From contig JAILLW010000012.1 in the NCBI GenBank assembly GCA_024692955.1, positions 1 through 37,146 of the forward strand: a DNA stretch of 37,146 nucleotides, read 5' to 3'. This stretch comes from Lachnospiraceae bacterium (lineage in GTDB: Bacteria > Bacillota > Clostridia > Lachnospirales > Lachnospiraceae). Below, in pieces: positions 22,043 through 33,117 of the stretch; positions within the stretch are counted from its first letter, which is position 1, and each line of letters starts with the position of its first letter. The translations under genes and the position numbers were made by a program. The notes under the pieces were generated by a model that had not been told where the DNA came from, ran no database searches, and saw nothing but the letters and a program-made list of their open reading frames with translations.

Positions 22043-24412
22043 TCATTGGAGCCTTATGTCCATCATGGCACAGAGGTTTCCGGTGAGGGCCACAAGGATA
22101 TTCTCGCCCTTTTCGGGCACCTTGCTGTGACATTCCAGAGCGATCCCCGCGTTCTCCGTCCGGAAAACGATCATATTTCTCTTTCTCCGAAAGGTCACTT
22201 CATAATCGAGCCCGGCTTTATTCATTTCCTTCCAGGCATCCCAGCCCTCGAAATCCTCATCCTTATGAACGATGAGCCTGTTGTCCGCGACCCCGGCCGT
22301 GGTACAGTCGCTCCCGTCCGTGCGGATGCAGGCATACTCCTTATAATTATTCCCTGTAATGGTCCCGTCATCGGAAGAATAGAGCAGGATGTAGGAGCAG
22401 TGGGCCACCGAATTGGCCACCGGCAGGCTCTTTGCCCGGTAAAACAGCCGCATGCCGTCGATCACGGGGAGCCCCGCGGATGCGGTCTCCCGGTATCCGT
22501 TTACTTCCACATTGGGGATGTCGCCGTCTTTCCGGTCATAATAATGCACCTCCGGCGCGATCCTCGAAATATTCTCCCTGTTCGCATTCAGGTTCAGTCT
22601 GGTAACGGAGATGTTCCGAAGGCTTAAATGCTCTCCGGTAATCCCCGCGTAAACGGTCCTCGTGGAATCGGGAAGAGCAATGGTCGCATCCACAAAGATA
22701 TAAGGGCTGCTGATCTTCACCTTCGCGTGGTCTCCGATACATACCGCCTCGATCTCGTAGGCTACCCAGTCCTCTTCCTTCAGGAATTCATCCGACCTTC
22801 TCGGTTTCACATCGGTCCGGATCTCCCGCGCCTTGGTGGTGATCCTGTGGCCGTCCATCCAGATCTCGCCGAATTCATAATAATGCAGATTCCGGATATT
22901 CCGCTCCCTCCGGTGACCACCCTGATCCAAGGAATCGAAAAGGATGATGGCCGGAAGGGCGATCTTCCGGTCATAGCCGGGATCCGGCCGGGATTCGAAC
23001 CTGATCTTCAGGAAGTCCCCGGAAAGCCTGATCCCGTCGGATACCGTTTCCTTATATTCGTCGAAATGCATCCGGTTCACGACGGTGATATCGTTCCTGT
23101 CCGCCTCGTCGATGCTCTCCTCCTCCGGCTCCCGCATCAGGTATTCCGTATCATGGTCGATCAGATTCACCATGATATTCACGATATCCGGATCATAATC
23201 AAGCCCGGAAGCCGCGGACAGCGTTTCCCGCACTCTCCCCTGGGCAAGGGGCGGCCTCGATCCGGTAAAGGAGGTCATCTCATCGTAGGCATTTGCCACC
23301 GCCGCGATCCTGGCCTCGAGGGGGATCTTCTCCCCTTTCAGGCCGTTCGGAGTTCCGTTTCCGTCATATTTTTCATAAAGGTTCATTGCCACCGTTTTCA
23401 GATAGGGCATTTCCGAGATCCCGGAAAGGAGCCTTCCTCCCGCCTCCGAAGGATCCTCCTTCTGGGGGGATGCGCTGTACGGTTCGATCTTTCCCACATC
23501 ATGAAGTGCCGCAGCGCAGTAGATCCGGAAGCATTCCTTCTCATCAAGTCCCATCTCCTGCGCGATCTTTCTCGAATACTCCGCCACTCTCATGGAATGT
23601 CCTCTCGTATAACGGTCACGGGAGTCCAGCGTATCCGCAAAGGAAGTGATGACCTGTTCGACGGACCTTCTTAAGGACAGGCTTTTTTCGTTGATCTGCC
23701 TGATCTCCCTCTGCTGGTTTATTTCCAGCTTTTCGTTCATCTCGAGGATCGCGAAGATATACAGTACGATCCCGAGTCCGACGATGGCCATATTGGTAAG
23801 CGATACGCCGTAGTATAACGCCTGGACTATGGAAGCCAGGATCGGAATCACGGTAAACAGCAGGATCGGGATCCCGATATAGAGACTCAGCTTCCTCATG
23901 AACTGAAAGATTACGGAGAGCTGTATGAAGATGGCGAGGAAAGGGATCACGTAACTGATGAGGAAACCCGGGCCTCTCTGATAAGCATTTCCCGAATTAA
24001 AGAAATAATAAAGACCGGTAAACTGGGAAATGATCACCATAGCCCAGCCAACAAGGCAGATGACCTCTACGATCCTTAACCGCACCGGAGGCTTTTCCAA
24101 TCCGATCTCGTTTCTGCTGAGGTCGGCAAGATACAGGTTAAAGGCATGCAGCACCGAGATTGTCATAAAGAATACGAGGAAGTTCGAAATGCGGACCATC
24201 CAGTATCCGAAGGAAGTCCAGTCGCCGTGGTAGATATAGGCGAGCCGGTCGGAAAAGAGCAGGATCGATGCCGCGAATTCCAGGTAGGTCAGGGCGAGCT
24301 TCCGTTTCCTCGTCAGAGATCTGGTGATCAGCGCGAAGAATCCTGTCGCCATACAGACGCTGGACATACCGAGCATAATATCCAGTTGGTTTTCCTTGAT
24401 CAGTTCATACAT
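22043..24412 (-). CDS. Membrane HD-GYP-like protein with degenerate active site and large beta-rich C-terminal region
   Basis: A 789-residue protein. About seven to eight TM helices (~10-225) precede a short coiled coil (~225-245) and an HD-GYP-like domain (~245-410). '[10 protein letters not shown]' (near 303) keeps the HD pair. The 'HHE.yDG.GYP' motif is altered to '[12 protein letters not shown]' (near 347), so the double His is lost, and 'VAD.yDam' is changed to 'VANAYDEM'. Phosphodiesterase activity is therefore doubtful; it may be a binding or sensor domain. The C-terminal ~330 residues are beta-rich (e.g. '[21 protein letters not shown]'), perhaps a concanavalin-like fold, with no family recognised. 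Its start overlaps the upstream hybrid kinase gene by 8 nt. Confidence 0.83.
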   Translation of the reverse strand: MYELIKENQLDIMLGMSSVCMATGFFALITRSLTRKRKLALTYLEFAASILLFSDRLAYIYHGDWTSFGYWMVRISNFLVFFMTISVLHAFNLYLADLSRNEIGLEKPPVRLRIVEVICLVGWAMVIISQFTGLYYFFNSGNAYQRGPGFLISYVIPFLAIFIQLSVIFQFMRKLSLYIGIPILLFTVIPILASIVQALYYGVSLTNMAIVGLGIVLYIFAILEMNEKLEINQQREIRQINEKSLSLRRSVEQVITSFADTLDSRDRYTRGHSMRVAEYSRKIAQEMGLDEKECFRIYCAAALHDVGKIEPYSASPQKEDPSEAGGRLLSGISEMPYLKTVAMNLYEKYDGNGTPNGLKGEKIPLEARIAAVANAYDEMTSFTGSRPPLAQGRVRETLSAASGLDYDPDIVNIMVNLIDHDTEYLMREPEEESIDEADRNDITVVNRMHFDEYKETVSDGIRLSGDFLKIRFESRPDPGYDRKIALPAIILFDSLDQGGHRRERNIRNLHYYEFGEIWMDGHRITTKAREIRTDVKPRRSDEFLKEEDWVAYEIEAVCIGDHAKVKISSPYIFVDATIALPDSTRTVYAGITGEHLSLRNISVTRLNLNANRENISRIAPEVHYYDRKDGDIPNVEVNGYRETASAGLPVIDGMRLFYRAKSLPVANSVAHCSYILLYSSDDGTITGNNYKEYACIRTDGSDCTTAGVADNRLIVHKDEDFEGWDAWKEMNKAGLDYEVTFRRKRNMIVFRTENAGIALECHSKVPEKGENILVALTGNLCAMMDIRLQ

Positions 24413-27400
24413 GGTCTTTCGCCTCTGAAAGCAGTGCTTCCATTTCTTCCCATTGAACGAGTTTCAGGCTATTTTCGAATGCGGCAACGAATTTCTCATC
24501 TTTTTCCGGAAGCCTGTATTTTCGAAGCTCCGTAATGATCGTCTCCACCGCGTCATAGTCCATCTGCGGAACGCAGTCCGAAAGAGCCTCATAGGCATCC
24601 TTCAGCATCCCTTCATCGATATCCGGCAGTTCCTCACCGGCTTCGGAGTCTTTCTTCAGATCCTTCAGGATCTCCTTATATTCGCGGTAGTTTAGAAGCA
24701 TCCGGTCCAGATTCGCGTTCAGGAACGCCAGATCCTTCCGGTTTCCCGCATCCTCCAGTTTCTCACAGAGTTTCGAAAGGGAAAGGGCTCCGATGATCCT
24801 CGCGGAGCTTTTCAGCGCGTGAACCTTCACGGTGGTAAGCTTCAGGTCATCATTCCGGTAAGCATCCTCTATGGCTGCGGCGTTTTCATCGATGCTGTCA
24901 TAGAACATATTCAGGGAAAACGCGAACTGGGAAGCGCCGCCGGAATTCCTTATCCCGTCTTCCACCGAAATCCCTTCCGCCTCCTCCAGCCAGGAAAGAT
25001 CCTCGCTGATTCTGTCATCCGCTTCCACGGCATCCTCATCCGAAGGCACCAGCATGATACTCTCCGGAAGATGCCTCATTATGGCATGTTCCACGGCAAT
25101 GATGTCAATGGGCTTGGTAAGGTATCCTGTAAAGCCTTTCGATACATAGAATTCCTCACCGCCTGAGGTGGAATTTGCGGTCAGGGCATACACGGGAAGC
25201 TCCGGCTTCATCTTACGGATCTTCTCCATGGTCTCGATCCCGTCCATCCCCGGCATCATATGATCGAGCAGCACCACGTTGAAATCGTTGTCGGCAATCT
25301 TCTTCAGGCACTCCTCGCCGGAGGCGGCCGTGGTCACGAAGACCTTCGTCGGCTTAAGAAGCCCCTTGATCACATTCAGGTTCATCGGATTGTCATCCAC
25401 CACGAGGATGTCCGCATCCGGAGCGACAAACTGAGGTTTGTAGCTCTTTTCCGAGGAATCCGCGGCATCGGCGAGGAATACGCCCATCGGTTCCTCATCC
25501 ACGATCTTCTGCTTAAGAAGGAAGATGAATTCGCTCCCTTCCCCGTAGATGCTCTCGCAGCGGATGCTTCCGCTCATCATCTCAGCGAACTGTCTCGAGA
25601 TATCCAGCCCGAGACCGGTTCCCTGAATATCCGAGTTCTTTACTTCATCCAGTCTTTCATACGCGGAGAAAAGCTTTTCGAGATCTTCCTTTTTCACCCC
25701 GATCCCCGTATCCTTGACCGCGATCCGTAAGGATACCTCCGCCTCGTTTCGTCCGGTCACCTTCATACTCAGGGTAAATCCGCCGTCATCCGTGTATTTT
25801 ACCGCGTTGGTCAGAAGATTGAGCAGGATCTGCCGGATCTTCTGGGAATCTCCGTACAGTCTTTTCGGAAGCGTTTCATCGATATCGAGATCGAAATAGA
25901 GCTTTTTGTCCTCCGCCCGGGGTCTTATCATGGAGACCAGTCCGTGCAGGAGATCCTTCATATCATATTCCTGCTCCACCAGATGCATCTTTCCGGATTC
26001 GATCTTGGAAACATCCAGAAGATCATTTACCAGAGAAAGCAGGGCTTCGGAAGCAAATTTGATGTCCCTGGCGTAGCCGGTGACCGGATTCGCGTATTCC
26101 TTCGGGACATTCTTCGTACTTTCCCTCAGGATCATCTCGTCCATACCAATAATGGTATTGATCGGCGTCCGGATCTCATGGGACATATTGGCAAGGAAAC
26201 GGGACTTCGCGGAATTCGCCCGTTCCGCCTCATCCTTCGCATCCCGGATCTCGGAATACTGCCTTCTGATAACGGTCCAGGTCATGATACGCCATACGAG
26301 GATCCCGATGGCGGCAAGCATCAGGACAAGGATCACCAGCCGGACAGCCCGTCTTTCAAAGAACCGGGGTGTCTTCACGATCCGGAACTCCGTGTCGGAG
26401 AGCACCTCACTCGTCCTGTTGTCCAGAATCTGGATATGAAGAGTGTGATTTCCGTATTTCAGCCCCGTGTACTCCAACGGGGTAAGCCTGCTCTGCGTAG
26501 CGGTCAGCCCGCTCTCATCCATCCCGTCGATAAAGATCCTGACCAGCGGATCGGATACCGTATAATCAAGGATCGCCGCGTTGATCCGGACCCGCCCGTC
26601 GCCTGCGGGAAGGACATAGGTACCGGAGCCGTCCGGAATGATCTCTTCGCCCTCAAAATATACCGATCTCACCCCGATCATGGTATTTCCGGAATAATCT
26701 CTCAGATTCGCGGTATCCACCGCGGAAACGCCGGTGCCTCCGGCGACATAGAGTCTTCCGTCCGGGCCGAGTCCGCTGTAGCTGTGTGTGATTGGGATGG
26801 TAGTCATCCCGTTTGCCCTGTCATAAAGCTTATAGACGGTGATCTCATCATTGATCGCCGCTTCGGCGTCGACGGAGTAGATCCCCTGGGAGGAGAGGAA
26901 CCAGAGACTGTCCTCACCGGAAAAGACCACATCAAAATTGTTATTATACGGAAAAGTGGTGACCTTATGGATCGTCCTGTCCTTCAGATAGTCCACGGAA
27001 CTCGATGTGATGATCCAGAGCACTCCCCGCCGGTCATCCTGCTTAAGGCGCATGATCACATCGCTCGAAAGTCCGTCCTCGGTCCCGAGCCTTGTATACA
27101 TTCCGTTTTCCTTGAGGATATAGATCCCGTCTCCGTCCGTTCCCGCGTAGAGTTCCCCGGAAGGCCCGTCGCTGAGCGTCAGAATCACCGTATTCTTGAG
27201 GCCGTTGCTCGCTCCGAAGACCTGCGCGACCTTTCCGTCCTTTATAATCGCAACACCGTTATTCGTGCCCACGGCAATGCTCCCGTCGGCTCTTTCATAG
27301 GTGCAGCGGATCTCGTTGCCCGGGAGGCCGTTTTCAACGGTATAGTTGCTCATGGCACCGGTTTTGCTCACACATACCAGCCCGAGATCGGAAAAAGTCG

Positions 27401-28661
27401 AGAACCAGGTATTTCCCGCGCTGTCATTCATGATGCAGCGGATCCGGATCCTGTCGAAGTACCAGGTCAGACGGTTGTCCTTTTTCTTGTATTCCGCATC
27501 GATATCGATGATCCTCAGACCGTTATCCGTTCCGATATAAAGATCCCCGTCACGGATGCAGGTCGTATTTACGCACTCCGACTCCATTTCCGCGGCATTG
27601 GTCACGCCGAGGAAGCTGTCCGCGACGATCTTCATCACTCCGTATCTCGAGGAAGCAAACCAGATATTCCCCTGAAAATCGGAAGTCATCATCTCATAGC
27701 AGTCCTTTATGGGAAGCGTGCCGAACTGCACGAAAGAATCGTTTTCGTCTATATATCCCGAAACGTGTACCGAAGCAACCCAGAGGCGGTTGCAGGCATA
27801 ATGCATCCAATGGACTTCATCCAGATCTCCCGTGCGGATCTTTCTGCAGCGGTAGGAAGGATTGCCGAATTTTCCGTAATAAATGACATGGCCGTCAGTT
27901 CCGAGATAGAGATATCCGGGCTTTACGGGATCCGCGAGTATGGTCGTTATCTTTTCCATCTCCAGTTCCTCGCTCGTAAGGAACCGGTTGATTCCGGATT
28001 CGGAGATCTGAAAGACCTCTCCCTCCCCGGTATGTCCGTAGACCGCTCCGTTCGTGTCGGACACAAGCCTCAGGATTCTTTTATTGTTGATCTTCCCGTC
28101 CGAAACGCGGTGAAGGTTCATTCCGGCATCAATATAATCCACTCCGGCCGTCGAGCCGATGAACACGTTGCCGTTCCCGTCTTCCGCGAAGGTACGGATC
28201 GAATCGGACGCAAGACCGTCCCTTTTGGTAAAATGAGTCTGCTCCTGTCCGTCGATGATCACGACACCGCTGTCATTTGTGCCAACCCAGATCCTTCCCC
28301 TGCTGTCTTCAAAAAGTCCCCGGCCGCTGGTCAGACCGTTCTCAACGGGAAGTCTCTCAAATCTCACGCCGTCATAGCGGATGATCCCGCTGTATCCGCC
28401 GATCCAGATATAGCCGTCGGAGGATGCCAGTACACAGTTGGCTTCCGAAGTGGGCATTCCGTTCGTCGCATCATAAAGGAAAGGCAGATAATATGCCCCT
28501 TCGATCTGGTTCGACGCAGCATACCCTCCGCCGATCGTTGCTCTTCCGGGACCTTTGTCCGTACCGTTTTCGGCCGCGGACGCATTAAGCATCAGACCCG
28601 TCATGATCACGGCAGGCAGAAGAATGGCGATCCCGGTTTTTCTTAACAGTTTCCTGATCAT
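24405..28661 (-). CDS. Beta-propeller hybrid sensor histidine kinase (Reg_prop/Y_Y_Y, HisKA, HATPase, receiver, HPt)
   Basis: A 1,418-residue membrane sensor kinase. The start at 28661 overlaps the upstream stop in an ATGA junction, which favours it over a longer reading. A signal peptide (~1-30) precedes two-component regulator propeller repeats (~45-650, e.g. '[20 protein letters not shown]'), a Y_Y_Y-like Ig domain (~660-760) and one TM helix (~770-790). HisKA has '[11 protein letters not shown]' with His near 828; the HATPase shows '[11 protein letters not shown]', 'DTGIG' and 'GTGLGL'. The receiver has 'VVDDNPMN', Asp near 1133 ('LLDHMMPG') and 'TKPI'. The HPt domain has 'VHALKSSAR' (His near 1281). 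Such kinases usually sense extracellular ligands, often saccharides; the ligand here is unknown. The double-receiver protein in the same operon is a likely phosphorelay partner. Confidence 0.94.
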   Translation of the reverse strand: MIRKLLRKTGIAILLPAVIMTGLMLNASAAENGTDKGPGRATIGGGYAASNQIEGAYYLPFLYDATNGMPTSEANCVLASSDGYIWIGGYSGIIRYDGVRFERLPVENGLTSGRGLFEDSRGRIWVGTNDSGVVIIDGQEQTHFTKRDGLASDSIRTFAEDGNGNVFIGSTAGVDYIDAGMNLHRVSDGKINNKRILRLVSDTNGAVYGHTGEGEVFQISESGINRFLTSEELEMEKITTILADPVKPGYLYLGTDGHVIYYGKFGNPSYRCRKIRTGDLDEVHWMHYACNRLWVASVHVSGYIDENDSFVQFGTLPIKDCYEMMTSDFQGNIWFASSRYGVMKIVADSFLGVTNAAEMESECVNTTCIRDGDLYIGTDNGLRIIDIDAEYKKKDNRLTWYFDRIRIRCIMNDSAGNTWFSTFSDLGLVCVSKTGAMSNYTVENGLPGNEIRCTYERADGSIAVGTNNGVAIIKDGKVAQVFGASNGLKNTVILTLSDGPSGELYAGTDGDGIYILKENGMYTRLGTEDGLSSDVIMRLKQDDRRGVLWIITSSSVDYLKDRTIHKVTTFPYNNNFDVVFSGEDSLWFLSSQGIYSVDAEAAINDEITVYKLYDRANGMTTIPITHSYSGLGPDGRLYVAGGTGVSAVDTANLRDYSGNTMIGVRSVYFEGEEIIPDGSGTYVLPAGDGRVRINAAILDYTVSDPLVRIFIDGMDESGLTATQSRLTPLEYTGLKYGNHTLHIQILDNRTSEVLSDTEFRIVKTPRFFERRAVRLVILVLMLAAIGILVWRIMTWTVIRRQYSEIRDAKDEAERANSAKSRFLANMSHEIRTPINTIIGMDEMILRESTKNVPKEYANPVTGYARDIKFASEALLSLVNDLLDVSKIESGKMHLVEQEYDMKDLLHGLVSMIRPRAEDKKLYFDLDIDETLPKRLYGDSQKIRQILLNLLTNAVKYTDDGGFTLSMKVTGRNEAEVSLRIAVKDTGIGVKKEDLEKLFSAYERLDEVKNSDIQGTGLGLDISRQFAEMMSGSIRCESIYGEGSEFIFLLKQKIVDEEPMGVFLADAADSSEKSYKPQFVAPDADILVVDDNPMNLNVIKGLLKPTKVFVTTAASGEECLKKIADNDFNVVLLDHMMPGMDGIETMEKIRKMKPELPVYALTANSTSGGEEFYVSKGFTGYLTKPIDIIAVEHAIMRHLPESIMLVPSDEDAVEADDRISEDLSWLEEAEGISVEDGIRNSGGASQFAFSLNMFYDSIDENAAAIEDAYRNDDLKLTTVKVHALKSSARIIGALSLSKLCEKLEDAGNRKDLAFLNANLDRMLLNYREYKEILKDLKKDSEAGEELPDIDEGMLKDAYEALSDCVPQMDYDAVETIITELRKYRLPEKDEKFVAAFENSLKLVQWEEMEALLSEAKDHV

Positions 28662-30859
28662 AATTCCTGATACTTTCTCAGTGTTTTGCGTACCTCCGGG
28701 AGGGATTCGAGAAATACTTCCGTGCATTTGGGGTCAAACTGCGTCCCTGCCCCGTCCCGGATCATCTGTACCGCCTTGTCGAAGGGAAAGGCAGGTTTAT
28801 ATACACGGGGAGAAGAAAGCGCGTCGAACACATCCGCCACGGCCATGACCCGTGCGGAAAGAGGGATCACTTCCCCGTGAAGTCCTTCCGGATATCCCTT
28901 TCCGTCCCAGCGCTCATGGTGATAAGCCGCCATGTTCCTTGCTTCCTTCAGATAGTTGTCACCCTCCATGGAGCTGATGGCATTTTCCAGGATCTTTTTC
29001 CCGGCCGTCGTATGGGTCTTCATGATCGCGAATTCTTCATCCGTGAGCTTCCCCGGTTTATTCAGGATCGCGTCCGGAATATTGATCTTGCCCACATCAT
29101 GGAGCGGTGCGCTCATCTCTACATCCCGTATGAACTTGTCGGTGAGCTTCTCCGAATAATATCCGTTCCTTTTCAGTCCTTGCAGAATGATGTGCACATA
29201 TTCCGTTGTCTTAAGGACATGGGCCCCCGTATCCGAGTCTCTGCTTTCCACCATATCCGCCATGGTGATGATCAGGGCATTCTGCATCTTCGAGATCGCG
29301 TCGGATTTGTTGTGGTTCTCATTCAGCTGGTAAACGGTATCCCCGGTCAGTTTGCAGAAGGACCGGTAAAGCTGCTCCGTTTCGTCTCCGGTCCGGATAT
29401 CCAGTTCCTCGATCTTTTTAAGGTTTTTCTCGTTGGCGCCGCCTCCGGGACCCGTCAGTTCATTCGCATATACGGTCATGCTCCGGATCGGCATTACGAT
29501 ATGATATTTGGTGGTAAGAATGCTGAACGCGACGATTAGAATCAGGAAGCCCGAAAACAGCAGAAGGACTCTTCCGAAGTACCTTTCCACAAGAGCATTC
29601 GCAAGCTTGTATTCCACGTTCGAGACCGCATAGCATACGCATCTTCCGTTGGCATCCAGAACCGGCTGGTAGGAAGCAAGATAATCTCCGTACTGATCGG
29701 TCAGACGGACAACGGGAAGCTTTTTCCCCTCGCGAAGATCGCTTAAATACGGCAGCGACGCGTCTTCGAACTTTACAAACTCGCCCGGCTGATCCCCGCT
29801 GACATACAGCCCGTTCTCCGATACCGAATCCAGGTCAAAGACGACCCTGCAGCCGTCCCCTTCAATCTTATATACATACAGAAACGTAATGTCGGAGGAG
29901 CTGTTTTTTATGTTTGACAGCCGGTTTCTCGTTTCGTTGTATCCGGGTTCCGAATAGCCGTTTTTGATATAGGCATCCACCTTCGCCGGATCGATCTCCC
30001 CTGCCGCCAGATAAGCAACCTGCTCTGCGGTCTTTGAAAGAGACTCCCGAATGCTGTCCCGGAAACTGGATACGCTGAAGCCCAGCATAACGGCCGTGAC
30101 CAGAACGATTGAAAAGATCAGGATGGTATTGATCCGCACTCCGATGGGAACCCTTCCGGTCAGGCCCTTTCCGGCAAGTCTTCCCTCTTCATAGGAGAGC
30201 GGCTTCTGCCTCCAGGCGGAGAACCGTACGAGATCCTTCAGCTTCCGGGGAACGGTGCGGATGATCATAACGGAAAGCGCGACACTGACGAGCTTGTCCA
30301 GAAGATCGGTCACAAGGGTGGTGAGCATATGGCAGCCGATCACTCCCGTTCCGAAAGTGCCGGATAGCCATTCGGAAATGGCAACGGAGACAGGCGCGGT
30401 GGACGGAGCCGCATAAAGAAACCAGGTGATCGCTCCTCCGATCCCCCCTCCTATGAGTGACAGCACGACCGTAAACAGGCCGTAGTCCAGTATCTCTCCG
30501 GCAAGTTTCCCTTTCTTTTCCCCGCCTGCTTCCCGGCGCTTCATCTTCCGGTAGGATGCGAAGTCTCCGAAAAAGCCCGCCGCCACCAGGGCGATCAGCA
30601 TATTCAAGGGTGCGTAAAAAATAGATTTCCCGTCCATAAAGGAATTGACGGTATTGGTCAGAAACGCAGTAACCAGCCCCGGAACAATCCCTCCGAGGGC
30701 CGTGGCGACGATAGTCCCCACCGTGTCGATATAGAAAGGAAGATCCGTCAGCCTTACCGCCGTGAAATGAATGAGATTAAGCAGAAGAGCTGCCACGATC
30801 AGCAGATCGACCGCAGGATGAATGATCGTATTCTTTTTATGTTCGAATATGCTTTTCAT
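28658..30859 (-). CDS. Membrane HD-GYP domain protein, predicted c-di-GMP phosphodiesterase
   Basis: A 733-residue protein. The N-terminal multi-pass domain (~15-210) resembles ECF-transporter S-component-like sensory regions ('[23 protein letters not shown]'). A TM helix (~245-265) is followed by an extracellular Cache-like sensor (~270-430, '[11 protein letters not shown]'), another TM helix (~435-455), a HAMP-like linker, and the HD-GYP domain (~525-733). All signature motifs are present: 'HDVGKINIP' (near 588), '[16 protein letters not shown]' (near 645), '[17 protein letters not shown]'. Unlike its operon neighbour, this copy should be active and hydrolyse c-di-GMP. It lies between the double-receiver protein (24 bp upstream) and the hybrid kinase (4-bp overlap). 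Confidence 0.93.
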   Translation of the reverse strand: MKSIFEHKKNTIIHPAVDLLIVAALLLNLIHFTAVRLTDLPFYIDTVGTIVATALGGIVPGLVTAFLTNTVNSFMDGKSIFYAPLNMLIALVAAGFFGDFASYRKMKRREAGGEKKGKLAGEILDYGLFTVVLSLIGGGIGGAITWFLYAAPSTAPVSVAISEWLSGTFGTGVIGCHMLTTLVTDLLDKLVSVALSVMIIRTVPRKLKDLVRFSAWRQKPLSYEEGRLAGKGLTGRVPIGVRINTILIFSIVLVTAVMLGFSVSSFRDSIRESLSKTAEQVAYLAAGEIDPAKVDAYIKNGYSEPGYNETRNRLSNIKNSSSDITFLYVYKIEGDGCRVVFDLDSVSENGLYVSGDQPGEFVKFEDASLPYLSDLREGKKLPVVRLTDQYGDYLASYQPVLDANGRCVCYAVSNVEYKLANALVERYFGRVLLLFSGFLILIVAFSILTTKYHIVMPIRSMTVYANELTGPGGGANEKNLKKIEELDIRTGDETEQLYRSFCKLTGDTVYQLNENHNKSDAISKMQNALIITMADMVESRDSDTGAHVLKTTEYVHIILQGLKRNGYYSEKLTDKFIRDVEMSAPLHDVGKINIPDAILNKPGKLTDEEFAIMKTHTTAGKKILENAISSMEGDNYLKEARNMAAYHHERWDGKGYPEGLHGEVIPLSARVMAVADVFDALSSPRVYKPAFPFDKAVQMIRDGAGTQFDPKCTEVFLESLPEVRKTLRKYQEL

Positions 30860-30883
30860 TGAAAAGCCTTCACTCCGCTTTTT

Positions 30884-31642
30884 CTACATATGAGTCTGAA
30901 AATACTTCTTCAGTTCCTCAAGGAGTTCCTTTCGCTGAATGGTCTTAAGAAAATAGCCTTCCGGGTGAAGTGCCACCACTTTCATCACGCTTTCCCTGTC
31001 GCTCTTTCCGGTAAGGAACATGACGGGAATGTTTTTGGTATCCTCATCACTTCGCAGCATATTCAGCACCTGCGGGCCGCTGGTGACCGGCATCTCATGA
31101 TCGAGCAGGATCAGATCCACCTTGTTTTTCCCCAGATACTTGATCGCCTGAAGTCCGGAGCTTGCGAGGAATACTTTGTAGTCGACGCTGAGCCATTGTC
31201 TCACCAGAGTCAGATACTGAGGATCGTCATCGACGATCAGGATGCTCTTCCGGAATTCCCCGGCTTCGATCATGTCGAAATACTCCGTAAGGGTTTTGAC
31301 GAACTTCTCATTGTCCACCGGCCTCCGAAACGAGGCATAGACCAGCGTATCGGGAAGAAAGCCCTTCGCGAAGGCGATCCCGTCTCCTCCGCCCACCAGG
31401 ATCAGCTGGGAGCCTTTTTCCTCGGTTCTGTCCGTAAGGAAATGGAGCACTTTCTCATCCGGCATCGTTTCATCCTCCAGATAGATCACGACCAGCTGGA
31501 TGTCCTCCGGCACGGCATTCAGATCATTCACCGTAAAAGGCACGAAGGCGCATTCAAAGCCCGCATCCTTTGCTTTTCCGCTAAGGACCCGGACGATAAA
31601 AGATTCCTTCGGAGCCGTAAAGACGATCTTTCTCTCAATCAT
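30884..31642 (-). CDS. Double-receiver response regulator without output domain
   Basis: A 252-residue cytoplasmic protein. The start at 31642 has a GGAGG 8 nt upstream. The N-terminal half (~1-125) looks like a receiver-type alpha/beta fold but lacks the acidic pair and a clear phosphoacceptor ('VVIYLEDETMP'). The C-terminal half (~132-252) is a complete receiver: 'LIVDDDP', D181 ('LLDHEMP'), 'FLTGKS' and K233. No DNA-binding or enzymatic domain follows, so it probably acts by protein contact or as a phosphate shuttle. It is the first gene of the operon encoding an HD-GYP protein and a hybrid kinase. A -10-like TAGAAT at 31665-31670 with TTGCTG 19 bp upstream is a weak candidate promoter. 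Confidence 0.9.
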   Translation of the reverse strand: MIERKIVFTAPKESFIVRVLSGKAKDAGFECAFVPFTVNDLNAVPEDIQLVVIYLEDETMPDEKVLHFLTDRTEEKGSQLILVGGGDGIAFAKGFLPDTLVYASFRRPVDNEKFVKTLTEYFDMIEAGEFRKSILIVDDDPQYLTLVRQWLSVDYKVFLASSGLQAIKYLGKNKVDLILLDHEMPVTSGPQVLNMLRSDEDTKNIPVMFLTGKSDRESVMKVVALHPEGYFLKTIQRKELLEELKKYFQTHM

Positions 31643-31716
31643 GCTTTTGTCCTCCAACAGATATATTCTACCACAAATAGCGGGAAAGTCAGCAAAATTT
31701 CGCGGATAAAAAAAGC

Positions 31717-31749
31717 GCAAAAAACCGGAGCGGATGAACCGCCCCGGTT
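31717..31749 (-). terminator. Terminator of the rplJ-rplL operon
   Basis: On the minus strand an AACCGG-G-GCGG arm pairs with CCGC-T-CCGGTT around a short TTCAT loop, followed by a T run. It is ~37 bp after the rplL stop codon. Confidence 0.92.
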
Positions 31750-31785
31750 GCGTCGTCTGCTTTAAATTTCCGATCAGGTCCCGGA

Positions 31786-32166
31786 TTACTTAAGAGTAAC
31801 CTTCGCGCCGACTTCTTCGAGCTTCGCCTTGAGGTCGTTCGCTTCGTCCTTCGTAGCGCCTTCCTTAACCATCTTCGGAGCGCTGTCAACGAGATCCTTG
31901 GCTTCCTTGAGGCCGAGACCGGTCACTTCACGGACAACCTTGATAACCTTAACCTTTTCAGCTCCTACTTCGGTGAGCTCTACATCGAAGGAATCCTTCT
32001 CTTCAGCCGCTGCCGCATCACCGGCACCTGCAGCTGCCGCTACAACAACGCCTGCTGCCGCGGATACACCGAACTCTTCCTCACAAGCCTTTACAAGATC
32101 ATTTAACTCTAATACAGACAGTTCTTTGATCGCGTCGATCAGTTCCTGGGTTGATAATTTCGCCAT
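31786..32166 (-). CDS. rplL: Ribosomal protein L7/L12
   Basis: A 126-residue acidic stalk protein of the 50S subunit that recruits translation factors. The N-terminal dimerisation domain ('[20 protein letters not shown]') leads to an Ala-rich hinge ('[15 protein letters not shown]'). The C-terminal domain has the conserved '[24 protein letters not shown]'. The start at 32166 (MAKLST) is 8 nt from AGGAGG; the ATG two codons earlier is too close to it. The length is normal. It follows rplJ with an 18-bp gap. A terminator follows directly, and rpoB, its usual downstream neighbour, is not present. Confidence 0.98.
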   Translation of the reverse strand: MAKLSTQELIDAIKELSVLELNDLVKACEEEFGVSAAAGVVVAAAAGAGDAAAAEEKDSFDVELTEVGAEKVKVIKVVREVTGLGLKEAKDLVDSAPKMVKEGATKDEANDLKAKLEEVGAKVTLK

Positions 32167-32184
32167 TTTCATATCCTCCTTAGA

Positions 32185-32823
32185 TTATTCCGCCGATTCA
32201 GCGGGTGCTTCTTCCTTGGTTTCTTCTGCCTTTGCTTCCTCAGCAGGTACCTCTGCTGCAGGTGCTTCCTCGGCGGGTGCCTCTGCTGCAGGCGCTTCCT
32301 CGGCGGGTGCCTCTGCTGCAGGCGCTTCCTCGGCAGGTGCGCCGCCCTTTTCCGCGATCTGCTTGATCACACGTGCGAAGTTCGCGATCGGTGACTGGAT
32401 GCTTCCGAGCAGCTTGGAGAGGAGTTCCTCTCTGGACGGGATCTTCGCGATCTCCGCGATCCCCGCGGCGTCATACTTGACACCTTCCACAACGCCCGCC
32501 TTGATTTCGAGAGCCTTCGCTTCCTTCTGGAACCTGGCGATCTCTCTGGCCGGTGCCGTAGCATCATCTTTTGAGATCGCGATCGCGCTCGGACCTTCCA
32601 GATACTCGGACAGGCATTCGAAATCGGTTCCCTTGAAAGCAAAGTTCATCATGGTATTCTTATAAACCTTATAAGTAATACCGGCTTCGCGGAGATTCTT
32701 GCGGAATCTGGTATCCTGCTCCACGGTAAGACCGCGGTAATCAACCAGGACCACCGACTGCGCGTCCTTGACATTCTCAGCGATCTCATCAATGATGGGC
32801 TGCTTCAATTCCACTTTAGCCAT
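32185..32823 (-). CDS. rplJ: Ribosomal protein L10 with an extended Ala/Glu/Pro-rich C-terminus
   Basis: A 212-residue stalk-base protein that binds 23S rRNA and L7/L12 dimers. The conserved core (~1-170) includes 'VVLVDYRGLTVEQDT' and 'YKNTMMNFAFKG'. It has AAGGAGG upstream of the start. Typical bacterial L10 is ~165-175 residues; here ~40 residues are added after the L7/L12-binding helix, made of a repeated 'EEAPAAEAPA' decapeptide and a Glu/Lys end. The extension is encoded by a 30-bp tandem repeat. Expression is predicted to be autoregulated through the L10 leader upstream. Confidence 0.97.
   Translation of the reverse strand: MAKVELKQPIIDEIAENVKDAQSVVLVDYRGLTVEQDTRFRKNLREAGITYKVYKNTMMNFAFKGTDFECLSEYLEGPSAIAISKDDATAPAREIARFQKEAKALEIKAGVVEGVKYDAAGIAEIAKIPSREELLSKLLGSIQSPIANFARVIKQIAEKGGAPAEEAPAAEAPAEEAPAAEAPAEEAPAAEVPAEEAKAEETKEEAPAESAE
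32246..32340. repeat. 30-bp tandem repeat within rplJ
   Basis: Three copies with period 30 (CTCTGCTGCA at 32251, 32281 and 32311). It keeps the reading frame and encodes the decapeptide repeat of the L10 tail, so copy number can change without a frameshift. Confidence 0.9.
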
Positions 32824-32890
32824 GTTCTTTCCTCCTTCTTGATTTTTGTGTCCCGCCGGAGCGGAACCGCCGAAGGTTATATCTTCCGGA

Positions 32891-32926
32891 AAATCAAAAC
32901 CCTCTGAAGCGCAAAGCGACAGAGGG
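32891..32926 (-). terminator. Attenuator terminator in the rplJ leader
   Basis: CCCTCTG / CAGAGGG arms with a 13-nt loop, followed by TTTTGATTTT on the minus strand, between the L10 leader fold and rplJ. This suits transcription attenuation by L10-L12 binding. Confidence 0.75.
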
Positions 32927-32944
32927 TGGAATGATTCAAGATCA

Positions 32945-33023
32945 TATAACTCATCCTCGGCAGGAGATCTTGCTTATACCGTACACGGTTCCTGCTGTCT
33001 TCGGCGCGGTTTTCTTCAAACCG
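32945..33023 (-). ncRNA. Ribosomal protein L10 leader RNA
   Basis: The minus strand carries the hallmark CCGAAGACAGCAGG (32991-33004) and, after a variable arm, TCCTGCCGAGGA (near 32954-32965). These form the GCAGG/CCTGC stem with the flanking conserved bulge that L10(L12) recognises. It sits directly downstream of the predicted transcription start and upstream of the attenuator. Confidence 0.88.
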
Positions 33024-33029
33024 GGGAAT

Positions 33030-33058
33030 AATTTACCATACCTTGCGGTGGCTGTCAA
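33030..33058 (-). promoter_or_regulatory. Sigma-A promoter of the rplJ-rplL operon
   Basis: A consensus -35 TTGACA (33053-33058), 17-bp spacer and TAAATT (33030-33035) on the minus strand. The predicted start near 33023 is the beginning of the L10 leader. Confidence 0.85.
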
Positions 33059-33117
33059 GAGGCGAACCGCGATTTTCCTGCGTTTTTTCGCACTTTTCGC
33101 GTTTTGTGCCTTCGTTC

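Noticed and set aside
25944-28646. A 900-codon plus-strand open frame opposite the propeller hybrid kinase
   Set aside because: It is antisense to a gene with unmistakable kinase, receiver and HPt motifs. Its product is rich in His/Arg/Asp/Pro/Ile without domains, as expected of a codon-bias shadow.
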